From: Microcebus murinus
Taxonomy: Eukaryota; Chordata; Mammalia; Primates; Cheirogaleidae
NCBI RefSeq assembly: GCF_040939455.1
Contig: NC_134119.1
Coordinates: 72,557,381 to 72,621,380, forward strand
Length of the DNA: 64,000 nt
Reading direction: 5' to 3'
The position numbers and the translations under genes are program-made. Below the pieces are notes generated by a model. The model searched no databases. It was not told the origin of the DNA and saw only the letters and a program-made list of their open reading frames with translations. Shown in pieces: positions 1 through 9,353 of the stretch (the first letter of the stretch is position 1; each line of letters starts with the position of its first letter).

Positions 1-564
1 GGCGCAGTGTGGATCTGGCTGTGTCCACTCACCCACGGGAGACAGGCAGAGAGGGTGCTGTGTGGATATGGCTATGTCCACTTACCCACGGCAGACGGGC
101 AGGCAGGGCGCAGTGCAGATCTGGCTGTGTCCACTCCCCTCGGCAGACGGTCAGGCAGGGTGCAGTGCGGATCTGGCTGTGTCCACTCACCCATGGCAGA
201 CGGGCAGGCAGGGCGCAGTGTGGATCTGGCTGTTTCCACTCACCCACGGCAGACGGTCAGGCAGGGCGCAGTGCGGATCTGGCTGTGTCCACTCTCCGAT
301 GGGAGAGGGGCAGGGAAGGCACAGTGCGGATCTGGCTGTGTCCCCTCACCCACTGGAGACGGGCAGGCAGGGCGCAGTGCGGATCTGGCTGTGTCCACTC
401 ACCCAAGGCAGTCGGTCAGGCAGGGTGCAGTGCGGATCTGGCTGTGTCCACTAACCCACGGGACATGGGAAGGCAAGGCGCAGTGCGGATCTGGCTGTGT
501 CCACTCACCCACGGGAGATAGGCAGGCAGCGCGCAGTGCGGATCCGGCTGTGTCCACTCACCCA
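1..564 (+). repeat. Satellite segment S0 (left-truncated)
   Basis: Ten monomers plus 35 bases, entering mid-monomer at the window edge. One monomer is 1 base short near 133..141 (CCACTCCCCTCGG). The segment matches the last 564 bases of segment S7 (13768..14331) and, without the deletion, the end of S4. It includes a monomer with CTCTCCGATGGG near 291..305 and ends with the diagnostic pre-telomeric monomer (GATAGGCAGGCAGCGCGC, then GGATCC). Confidence 0.93.
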
Positions 565-703
565 CTAACCCTAACCCTAACCCTAACCCTAACCATAACC
601 CTAACCCTAACCCTCTAACCCTAACCCTAACCCTAACCCTAACCCTAACCCTCTAACCCTAACCCTAACCCTAACCCTAACCCTAACCCTAACCCTAACC
701 CTA
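565..703 (-). repeat. Interstitial telomeric block T1 (class A)
   Basis: 139 bp of CCCTAA on the + strand (TTAGGG on the - strand), about 23 hexamers. It carries one CCATAA variant and two 8-base CCCTCTAA interruptions. The left junction is CACCCA then CTAACCC; the right junction is CCCTA then CGGCAG. The exact length recurs in T3, T5 and T8. Confidence 0.97.
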
Positions 704-1763
704 CGGCAGACGGGCAGGCAGGGCGCAGTGCGGATCTGGCTGTGTCCACTCACCCACGGCAGACGGTCAGGCAGGATGCAGTGCGGATCTGGCTGTGTCC
801 ACTCACCCACAGGAGACGGGCAGGCAAGGCGCAGTGCTGATATGGCTGTGTCCACTCACCCACGGGAGACGGGCAGAGACGGTGCTGTGTGGATCTGGCT
901 ATGTCCACTGACCCACGGAAGACGGGCAAGCAGGGCGCAGTGCGGATCTGGCTGTGTCCACTCACCCTCGGGCGACGGGCAGGCAGGGCGCAGTGCGGAT
1001 CTGGCTGTGTCCACTCACCCACGGGATACAGGCAGGCAGGGCGCAGTGCGGATCTGGCTGTGTCCACTCACCCATGGGAGACGGGCAGGCAGTGCGCAGT
1101 GCGGATCTGGCTGTGTCCACTCACCCATGGGAGATGGGCAGGCAGGGCGCAGTGCGGATCTGGCTGTGTCCACTCACGCAGGGGAGATGGGCAGGCAAGG
1201 CGCAGTGTAGATCTAGCTGTGTCCACTCACCAACGGGAGAGGGGCAGAGTGGGTGCTGTGTGGATCTGGCTTTGTCCACTGACCCACGGGAGATGGGAAG
1301 TCAGCGCGCAGTGCGGATCTGGCTGTGTCCACTCACCCACGGCAGACGGGCAGGCAGGGCGCAGTGCAGATTTGGCTGTGTCCACTCACCCACGGGAGGC
1401 GGTCAGGCAAGGCGCAGTGGGGATCTGGCTGTGTCCACTCACCCACGGGAGACGGGCAGAGACGGTGCTGTGTGGATCTGGCTATGTCCACTGACCCACG
1501 GCAGACGGGCAGGCAGGGCGCAGTGCGGATCTGGCTGTGTCCACTCACCCACGGCAGACGGGCAGGCAGGGCACATTGCGGATCTGGCTGTGTCCACTCA
1601 CACACGGAAGACGGTCAGGCAGGGTGCAGTGCGGATCTGGCTGTGTCCACTCACCCACGGGACACGGGCAGGCAAGGCGCAGTGCGGATCTGGCTGTGTG
1701 CACTCACCCACGGGAGATAGGCAGGCAGCGCGCAGTGCGGATCCGGCTGTGTCCACTCACCCA
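704..1763 (+). repeat. Satellite segment S1 (20 monomers)
   Basis: Exactly 1060 bp, 20 x 53. Marker monomers include one ending GTGCTGATATGG near 833, one with CACCCTCGGGCGACGGG near 960, and one with TGTAGATCTAGCTG near 1206. Near-copies are S3, S5 and S8; S8 carries the same CTGATATGG marker, so S1 and S8 are especially close. Confidence 0.95.
874..912 (+). repeat. Example of the divergent GTGCTGTGT monomer subtype
   Basis: Here positions 37-53 of one monomer and 1-21 of the next read CAGAGACGGTGCTGTGT then GGATCTGGCTATGTCCACTG. About eight bases differ from consensus, clustered across the monomer boundary. The same linked changes recur many times, e.g. near 1247, 1459, 2144, 3079 and 4349, often followed by a monomer with GGGCAAGCAGG. 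It is an old, stable subtype and not random decay. Confidence 0.85.
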
Positions 1764-1970
1764 CTAACCCTAACCATAACCCTAACCCTAACCCTAACCC
1801 TAACCCTCTAACCCTAACCCTAACCCTAACCCTAACCCTAACCCTAAGCCTAACCCTAACCCTAACCCTAACCCTCTAACCCTAACCCTAACCCTAACCC
1901 TAACCCTAACCCTAACCCCCTAACCCTAACCCTAACCCTAACCCTAACCCTAACCCTAACCCTAACCTTA
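1764..1970 (-). repeat. Interstitial telomeric block T2 (class B)
   Basis: 207 bp. Class B markers in order: CCATAA near the left edge, CCCTCTAA, AAGCCTAA, a second CCCTCTAA, CCCCCTAA, and a right edge CCTTA before CGGCAG. The first sub-block has four perfect hexamers after CCATAA. Confidence 0.97.
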
Positions 1971-2765
1971 CGGCAGACGGGCAGGCAGGGCGCCGTGCGG
2001 ATCTGGCTGTGTCCACTCACCCATGGCAGACGGTCAGGCAGTACGCAGTGCGGATCTGGCTGTGTCCACTCACCCACAGGAGACGGGCAGGCAAGGCGCA
2101 GTGCGGATCTGGCTGTGTCCACTCACCCACGGGAGACGGGCAGAGACTGTGCTGTGTGGATCTGGCTATGTCCACTGACCCACGGCAGACGGGCAAGCAG
2201 GGCGCAGTGCGGATCTGGCTGTGTCCACTCACCCACGGGAGACGGGCAGGCAGGGCGCAGTGCGGATCTGGCTGTGTCCACTCACCCATGGGAGACGGGC
2301 AGGCAGGGCACAGTGCGGTACTGGCAGTGTCCACTCACCCACGTGAGACGGGCAGGCAAGGCGAAGTGCGGATCTGGCTGTGTCCACTCACCCACAGGAG
2401 ACGGGCAGGCTGGGCGCAGTGCGGATCTGGCTGTGTCCACTCACCCACGGGAGACGGTCAGGCAGGGCGCAGTGCGGATCTGGCTGTGTCCACTCTCCGA
2501 TGGGAGAGGGGCAGGGAAGGCACAGTGCGGATCTGGCTGTGTCCCCTCACCCACTGGAGACGGGCAGGCAGGGCGCAGTGCGGATCTGGCTGTGTCCACT
2601 CACCCAAGGCAGTCGGTCAGGCAGGGTGCAGTGCGGATCTGGCTGTGTCCACTAACCCACGGGACATGGGAAGGCAAGGCGCAGTGCGGATCTGGCTGTG
2701 TCCACTCACCCATGGGAGATAGGCAGGCAGCGCGCAGTGCGGATCCGGCTGTGTCCACTCACCCA
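1971..2765 (+). repeat. Satellite segment S2 (15 monomers, recombinant)
   Basis: Exactly 795 bp. Up to about 2450 it follows S6 and S9 (GGCGCCGTGCGG at its start, CAGTACGCAG, GGTACTGGCAGTG). From there it follows the end of S0 (CTCTCCGATGGG and later markers). The switch falls near 2450..2456 inside a shared GGGAGACGG stretch, the mark of an in-register exchange between two segment types. Confidence 0.93.
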
Positions 2766-2904
2766 CTAACCCTAACCCTAACCCTAACCCTAACCATAAC
2801 CCTAACCCTAACCCTCTAACCCTAACCCTAACCCTAACCCTAACCCTAACCCTCTAACCCTAACCCTAACCCTAACCCTAACCCTAACCCTAACCCTAAC
2901 CCTA
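2766..2904 (-). repeat. Interstitial telomeric block T3 (class A)
   Basis: 139 bp with the same CCATAA and two CCCTCTAA variants as T1, ending CCCTA before CGGCAG. The last monomer on its left has CACCCATGGGAGATAGG where T1 has CACCCACGGGAGATAGG, a CpG transition. Confidence 0.97.
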
Positions 2905-3964
2905 CGGCAGACGGGCAGGCAGGGCGCAGTGCGGATCTGGCTGTGTCCACTCACCCACGGCAGACGGTCAGGCAGGATGCAGTGCGGATCTGGCTGTGTC
3001 CACTCACCCACAGGAGACGGGCAGGCAAGGCGCAGTGCGGATATGGCTGTGTACACTCACCCACGGGAGACGGGCAGAGACGGTGCTGTGTGGATCTGGC
3101 TATGTCCACTGACCCACGGAAGACGGGCAAGCAGGGCGCAGTGCGGATCTGGCTGTGTCCACTCACCCTCGGGCGACGGGCAGGCAGGGCGCAGTGCGGA
3201 TCTGGCTGTGTCCACTCACCCACGGGATACAGGCAGGCAGGGCGCAGTGCGGATCTGTCTGTGTCCACTCACCCATGGGAGACGGGCAGGCAGTGCGCAG
3301 TGCGGATCTGGCTGTGTCCACTCACCAATGGGAGATGGGCAGGCAGGGCGCAGTGCGGATCTGGCTGTGTCCACTCACGCAGGGGAGATGGGCAGGCAAG
3401 GCGCAGTGTAGATCTAGCTGTGTCCACTCACCAACGGGAGAGGGGCAGAGTGGGTGCTGTGTGGATCTGGCTTTGTCCACTGACCCACGGGAGATGGGAA
3501 GTCAGCGCGCAGTGCGGATCTGGCTGTGTCCACTCACCCACGGCAGACGGGCAGGCAGGGCGCAGTGCAGATTTGGCTGTGTCCACTCACCCACGGGAGG
3601 CGGTCAGGCAAGTCGCAGTGGGGATCTGGCTGTGTCCACTCACCCACGGGAGACGGGCAGAGACGGTGCTGTGTGGATCTGGCTATGTCCACTGACCCAC
3701 GGCAGACGGGCAGGCAGGGCGCAGTGCGGATCTGGCTGTGTGCACTCACCAACGGCAGACGGGCAGGCAGGGCACATTGCGGATCTGGCTGTGTCCACTC
3801 ATACACGGAAGACGGTCAGGCAGGGTGCAGTGCGGATCTGGCTGTGTCCACTCACCCACGGGACACGGGCAGGCAAGGCGCAGTGCGGATCTGGCTGTGT
3901 GCACTCACCCACGGGAGATAGGCAGGCAGCGCGCAGTGCGGATCCGGCTGTGTCCACTCACCCA
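2905..3964 (+). repeat. Satellite segment S3 (20 monomers)
   Basis: 1060 bp, aligned with S1 without indels. It is the most diverged of the four copies of this segment. Private changes include GTACACTC near 3050, GGATCTGTCTG near 3251, CACCAATGGG near 3324, AAGTCGCAG near 3610, TGTGCACTCACCAACGG near 3740 and CATACACGG near 3800. Confidence 0.94.
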
Positions 3965-4177
3965 CTAACCCTAACCATAACCCTAACCCTAACCCTAACC
4001 CTAACCCTAACCCTCTAACCCTAACCCTAACCCTAACCCTAACCCTAACCCTAACCCTAAGCCTAACCCTAACCCTAACCCTAACCCTCTAACCCTAACC
4101 CTAACCCTAACCCTAACCCTAACCCTAACCCCCTAACCCTAACCCTAACCCTAACCCTAACCCTAACCCTAACCTTA
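3965..4177 (-). repeat. Interstitial telomeric block T4 (class B)
   Basis: 213 bp, one hexamer longer than T2 overall. The first sub-block after CCATAA has five perfect hexamers (four in T2) and the second has about seven (six in T2), while the last is shorter. Individual sub-blocks therefore change length independently by whole hexamers. Confidence 0.96.
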
Positions 4178-7036
4178 CGGCAGACGGGCAGGCAGGGCGC
4201 AGTGCGGATCTGGCTGTGTCCACTCACCCACGGCAGACGGTCAGGCAGTACGCAGTGCGGATCTGGCTGTGTCCACTCACCCACAGGAGACGGGCAGGCA
4301 AGGCGCAGTGCGGATCTGGCTGTGTCCACTCACCCACGGGAGACGGGCAGAGACTGTGCTGTGTGGATCTGGCTATGTCCACTGACCCACGGCAGACGGG
4401 CAAGCAGGGCGCAGTGCGGATCTGGCTGTGTCCACTCACCCACGGGAGACGGGCAGGCAGGGCGCAGTGCGGATCTGGCTGTGTCCACTCACCCATGGGA
4501 GACGGGCAGGCAGGGCACAGTGCGGTACTGGCAGTGTCCACTCACCCACGTGAGACGGGCAGGCAAGGCGAAGTGCGGATCTGGCTGTGTCCACTCACCC
4601 ACAGGAGACGGGCAGGCTGGGCGCAGTGCGGATCTGGCTGTGTCCACTCACCCACGGTAGACGGTCAGGCAGGGTTCAGTGCGGATCTGGCTGTGTCCGC
4701 TCACCCACGGGAGACGGGCAGGCAGGGCGCAGTGGGGATCTGGCTGTGTCCACTCACCAACGTGAGATGGGCAGGCAAGGCGCAGTGCGGATCTGGCTGT
4801 GTCCACTCACCCACGGGAGACGGGCAGGCAGGGCTCAGTGAGGATCCGGCTGTGTCCACTCACCCATGGGAGATGGGCAGAGACGGTGCTGTGTGGATAT
4901 GGCTATGTCCACTGACCCACGGCAGACGGGCAAGCAGGGCGCAGTGCGGATCTGGCTTTGTCCACTCACCCACGGCAGACGGTCAGGCAGTGTGCAGTGC
5001 GGATCTGGCTGTGTCCACTCACCCACGGCAGACGGGCAAGCAGGGCGCAGTGTGGATCTGGCTGTGTCCACTCACCCACGGCAGATGGTCAGGCAGGGCG
5101 CAGTGCGGATCTGGCTGTGTCCACTCACACAGGCAGACGGGCAGGCAGGGCGCAGTGCGGATCTGGCTGTGTCCACTCGCCCACGGGAGACGGGCAGGCA
5201 GGGCGCAATGCGGATCTGGCTGTCTCCACTCACCCACGGCAGGCGGTCAGGCAGGGCGCAGTGCGGATCTGGCTGTGTCCACTCACCCACGGGAGACGGG
5301 CAGGCAGGGCGCAGTGCGAATCCGGTTGTGTCCACTCACACATGGGAGATGGGCAGAGACGGTGCTGTGTGGATCTGGCTATGTCCACTGTCCCACGGCA
5401 GACGGGCAAGCACGGCGCAGTACGGATCTGGCTGTGTCCACTCACCCACGGGAGATGGGCAGGCAGGGCTCAGTGCGGATCTGGCTGTTTCCACTCACCC
5501 ACGGGAGACGGGCAGGCAGGGCACAGTGCGGATCTGGCTGTGTCCACTCACCCACGGGAGACGGGCAGGCAGGGCGCAGTGCGGATCTGGCTGTGTCCAC
5601 ACACCCAGGGGAGACGGGCAGGCAAGGCGCAGTGTGGATCTGGCTTGTCCACTCACCCACGGGAGACGGGCAGAGAGGTTGCTGTGTGGATATGGCTATG
5701 TCCACTGACTAACGGCAGACGGGTAGGCTGAGCGCAGTGCGGATCTGGCTGTGTCCACTCACCCACGGCAGACGGTCAGGCAGGGTGCAGTGCGGATCTG
5801 GCTGTGTCCACTCACCCACGGGAGATGGGCAGGCAGGGCGCAGTGCGGATCTGGCTGTGTCCACTCACCCACGTGAGACGGGCAGGCAAGGCGCAGTGCG
5901 GATCTGGCTGTGTCCACTCACCCACGGAAGACGGTCAGGCAGGACGCAGTGCGGATCCTGCTGTGTCCACTCACCCACGGCAGACGGGCAGGCAGGGCGC
6001 AGTGTGGATCTGTCTGTTTCCACTCACCCACGGCAGACGGTCAGGCAGGGTGCAGTGCAGATCGGCTGTGTCCACTCACCCACGGCAGACGGGCAGGCAG
6101 GGCGCAGTGCGGATCTGGCTGTATCGACTCGCCCACGGTACACGGGCAGGCAGGGCGCAGTGCGGATCTGGCTGTTTCCACTCACCCATGGGAGACGGGC
6201 AGGCAGGGCTCAGTGCGGATCTGGCTGTGTCCACTCACCGACGGGAGACGGAGAGGGAAGGCGCAGTGCGGATCTGGCTGTGTCCACTCACCCACGGGAG
6301 ACGGGCAGGCAGGGCGCATTGCGGATCTGGCTGTGTCCACTCACCCAGGGGAGACGGGCAGGCAAGGCGCAGTGCGGATCTGGCTGTGTCCACTCACCCA
6401 CGGGAGACGGGCAGGTAGGGCGCAGTGCGGATCTGGCTGTGTCCACTCACCCAGGGGAGACGGGCAGGCAAGGCGCAGTGTGGATCTGGCTGTGTCCACT
6501 CACCCACGGGAGACAGGCAGAGAGGGTGCTGTGTGGATATGGCTATGTCCACTTACCCACGGCAGACGGGCAGGCAGGGCGCAGTGCGGATCTGGCTGTG
6601 TCCACTCACCCACGGCAGACGGTCAGGCAGGGTGCAGTGCGGATCTGGCTGTGTCCACTCACCCATGGCAGACGGGCAGGCAGGGCGCAGTGTGGATCTG
6701 GCTGTTTCCACTCACCCACGGCAGACGGTCAGGCAGGGCGCAGTGCGGATCTGGCTGTGTCCACTCTCCGATGGGAGAGGGGCAGGGAAGGCACAGTGCG
6801 GATCTGGCTGTGTCCCCTCACCCACTGGAGACGGGCAGGCAGGGCGCAGTGCGGATCTGGCTGTGTCCACTCACCCAAGGCAGTCGGTCAGGCAGGGTGC
6901 AGTGCGGATCTGGCTGTGTCCACTAACCCACGGGACATGGGAAGGCAAGGCGCAGTGCGGATCTGGCTGTGTCCACTCACCCACGGGAGATAGGCAGGCA
7001 GCGCGCAGTGCGGATCCGGCTGTGTCCACTCACCCA
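4178..7036 (+). repeat. Satellite segment S4 (54 monomers)
   Basis: 2859 bp, i.e. 54 x 53 minus 3. The three missing bases are single deletions near 5128 (CACTCACACAGGCAG), 5644 (GGCTTGTCC) and 6061 (AGATCGGCTG). The start resembles S6/S9 and the end matches S0 without its 1-base deletion. A BamHI-type GGATCC lies internally near 4847 (GTGAGGATCCGGC). Confidence 0.93.
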
Positions 7037-7175
7037 CTAACCCTAACCCTAACCCTAACCCTAACCATAACCCTAACCCTAACCCTCTAACCCTAACCCT
7101 AACCCTAACCCTAACCCTAACCCTCTAACCCTAACCCTAACCCTAACCCTAACCCTAACCCTAACCCTAACCCTA
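7037..7175 (-). repeat. Interstitial telomeric block T5 (class A)
   Basis: 139 bp, same variant order as T1 and T3: CCATAA, then two CCCTCTAA interruptions, right edge CCCTA before CGGCAG. Class A blocks show no length change among the four copies seen. Confidence 0.97.
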
Positions 7176-8235
7176 CGGCAGACGGGCAGGCAGGGCGCAG
7201 TGCGGATCTGGCTGTGTCCACTCACCCACGGCAGACGGTCAGGCAGGATGCAGTGCGGATCTGGCTGTGTCCACTCACCCACGGGATACAGGCAGGCAGG
7301 GCGCAGTGCGGATCTGGCTGTGTCCACTCACCCACGGGAGACGGGCAGAGACGGTGCTGTGTGGATCTGGCTATGTCCACTGACCCACGGAAGACGGGCA
7401 AGCAGGGCGCAGTGCGGATCTGGCTGTGTCCACTCACCCTCGGGCGACGGGCAGGCAGGGCGCAGTGCGGATCTGGCTGTGTCCACTCACCCACGGGATA
7501 CAGGCAGGCAGGGCGCAGTGCGGATCTGGCTGTGTCCACTCACCCATGGGAGACGGGCAGGCAGTGCGCAGTGCGGATCTGGCTGTGTCCACTCACCCAT
7601 GGGAGATGGGCAGGCAGGGCGCAGTGCGGATCTGGCTGTGTCCACTCACGCAGGGGAGATGGGCAGGCAAGGCGCAGTGTAGATCTAGCTGTGTCCACTC
7701 ACCAACGGGAGAGGGGCAGAGTGGGTGCTGTGTGGATCTGGCTTTGTCCACTGACCCACGGGAGATGGGAAGTCAGCGCGCAGTGCGGATCTGGCTGTGT
7801 CCACTCACCCACGGCAGACGGGCAGGCAGGGCGCAGTGCAGATTTGGCTGTGTCCACTCACCCACGGGAGGCGGTCAGGCAAGGCGCAGTGGGGATCTGG
7901 CTGTGTCCACTCACCCACGGGAGACGGGCAGAGACGGTGCTGTGTGGATCTGGCTATGTCCACTGACCCACGGCAGACGGGCAGGCAGGGCGCAGTGCGG
8001 ATCTGGCTGTGTCCACTCACCCACGGCAGACGGGCAGGCAGGGCACATTGCGGATCTGGCTGTGTCCACTCACACACGGAAGACGGTCAGGCAGGGTGCA
8101 GTGCGGATCTGGCTGTGTCCACTCACCCACGGGACACGGGCAGGCAAGGCGCAGTGCGGATCTGGCTGTGTGCACTCACCCACGGGAGATAGGCAGGCAG
8201 CGCGCAGTGCGGATCCGGCTGTGTCCACTCACCCA
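7176..8235 (+). repeat. Satellite segment S5 (20 monomers, with a conversion patch)
   Basis: 1060 bp, near-copy of S1. The second full monomer (near 7276..7320) reads CACCCACGGGATACAGGC, where S1, S3 and S8 have CACCCACAGGAGACGGGC. The same GGATACAGG monomer is present normally near 7490..7510, so this looks like a one-monomer conversion from a nearby donor. Confidence 0.94.
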
Positions 8236-8442
8236 CTAACCCTAACCATAACCCTAACCCTAACCCTAACCCTAACCCTCTAACCCTAACCCTAACCCTA
8301 ACCCTAACCCTAACCCTAAGCCTGACCCTAACCCTAACCCTAACCCTCTAACCCTAACCCTAACCCTAACCCTAACCCTAACCCTAACCCCCTAACCCTA
8401 ACCCTAACCCTAACCCTAACCCTAACCCTAACCCTAACCTTA
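8236..8442 (-). repeat. Interstitial telomeric block T6 (class B)
   Basis: 207 bp with the class B marker order. A private substitution gives CCTGAC in place of CCTAAC near 8324, directly after the class marker AAGCCT. Right edge CCTTA before CGGCAG. Confidence 0.96.
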
Positions 8443-9184
8443 CGGCAGACGGGCAGGCAGGGCGCCGTGCGGATCTGGCTGTGTCCACTCACCCACGGCA
8501 GACGGTCAGGCAGTACGCAGTGCGGATCTGGCTGTGTCCACTCACCCACAGGAGACGGGCAGGCAAGGCGCAGTGCGGATCTGGCTGTGTCCACTCACCC
8601 ACGGGAGACGGGCAGAGACTGTGCTGTGTGGATCTGGCTATGTCCACTGACCCACGGCAGACGGGCAAGCAGGGCGCAGTGCGGATCTGGCTGTGTCCAC
8701 TCACCCACGGGAGACGGGCAGGCAGGGCGCAGTGCGGATCTGGCTGTGTCCACTCACCCATGGGAGACGGGCAGGCAGGGCACAGTGCGGTACTGGCAGT
8801 GTCCACTCACCCACGTGAGACGGGCAGGCAAGGCGAAGTGCGGATCTGGCTGTGTCCACTCACCCACAGGAGACGGGCAGGCTGGGCGCAGTGCGGATCT
8901 GGCTGTGTCCACTCACCCACGGCAGACGGTCAGGCAGGGTTCAGTGCGGATCTGGCTGTGTCCGCTCACCCACGGGAGACGGGCAGGCAGGGCGCAGTGC
9001 GGATCTGGCTGTGTCCACTCACCCACGGGAGACGGGCAGGCAGGGCGCAGTGTGGATCTGGCTGTGTCCACTCACCCACGGCAGACGGTCAGGCAGGGTG
9101 CAGTGCGGATCTGGCTGTGTCCACTCACCCACGGGAGATAGGCAGGCAGCGCGCAGAGCGGATCCGGCTGTGTCCACTCACCCA
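8443..9184 (+). repeat. Satellite segment S6 (14 monomers)
   Basis: 742 bp, exactly 14 x 53, same length and marker order as S9. It begins GGCAGACGGGCAGG with GGCGCCGTGCGG in the first monomer and includes the GGTACTGGCAGTG monomer near 8789. The final monomer reads CGCGCAGAGCGGATCC, the form found before every class C block. Confidence 0.94.
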
Positions 9185-9353
9185 CTAACCCTAACCCTAA
9201 CCCTAACCCTAACCCTAACCCTAACCCTAACCCTCTAACCCTAACCCTAACCCTAACCCTAACCCTAACCCTAACCCTAACCCCTTAACCCTAACCCTAA
9301 CCCTAACCCTAACCCTAACCCTAACCCTAACCCTAACCCTAACCCTAACCTTA
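9185..9353 (-). repeat. Interstitial telomeric block T7 (class C)
   Basis: 169 bp, about 28 hexamers. Class C markers: one CCCTCTAA, one CCCCTTAA, right edge CCTTA. It lacks the AAGCCTAA variant found in T13, T15, T18, T22, T24 and T27. Confidence 0.97.

Noticed and set aside
565..703. True chromosome terminus
   Set aside because: The block is only 139 bp, carries internal variants, and satellite continues on both sides. The same holds for the other 28 blocks.
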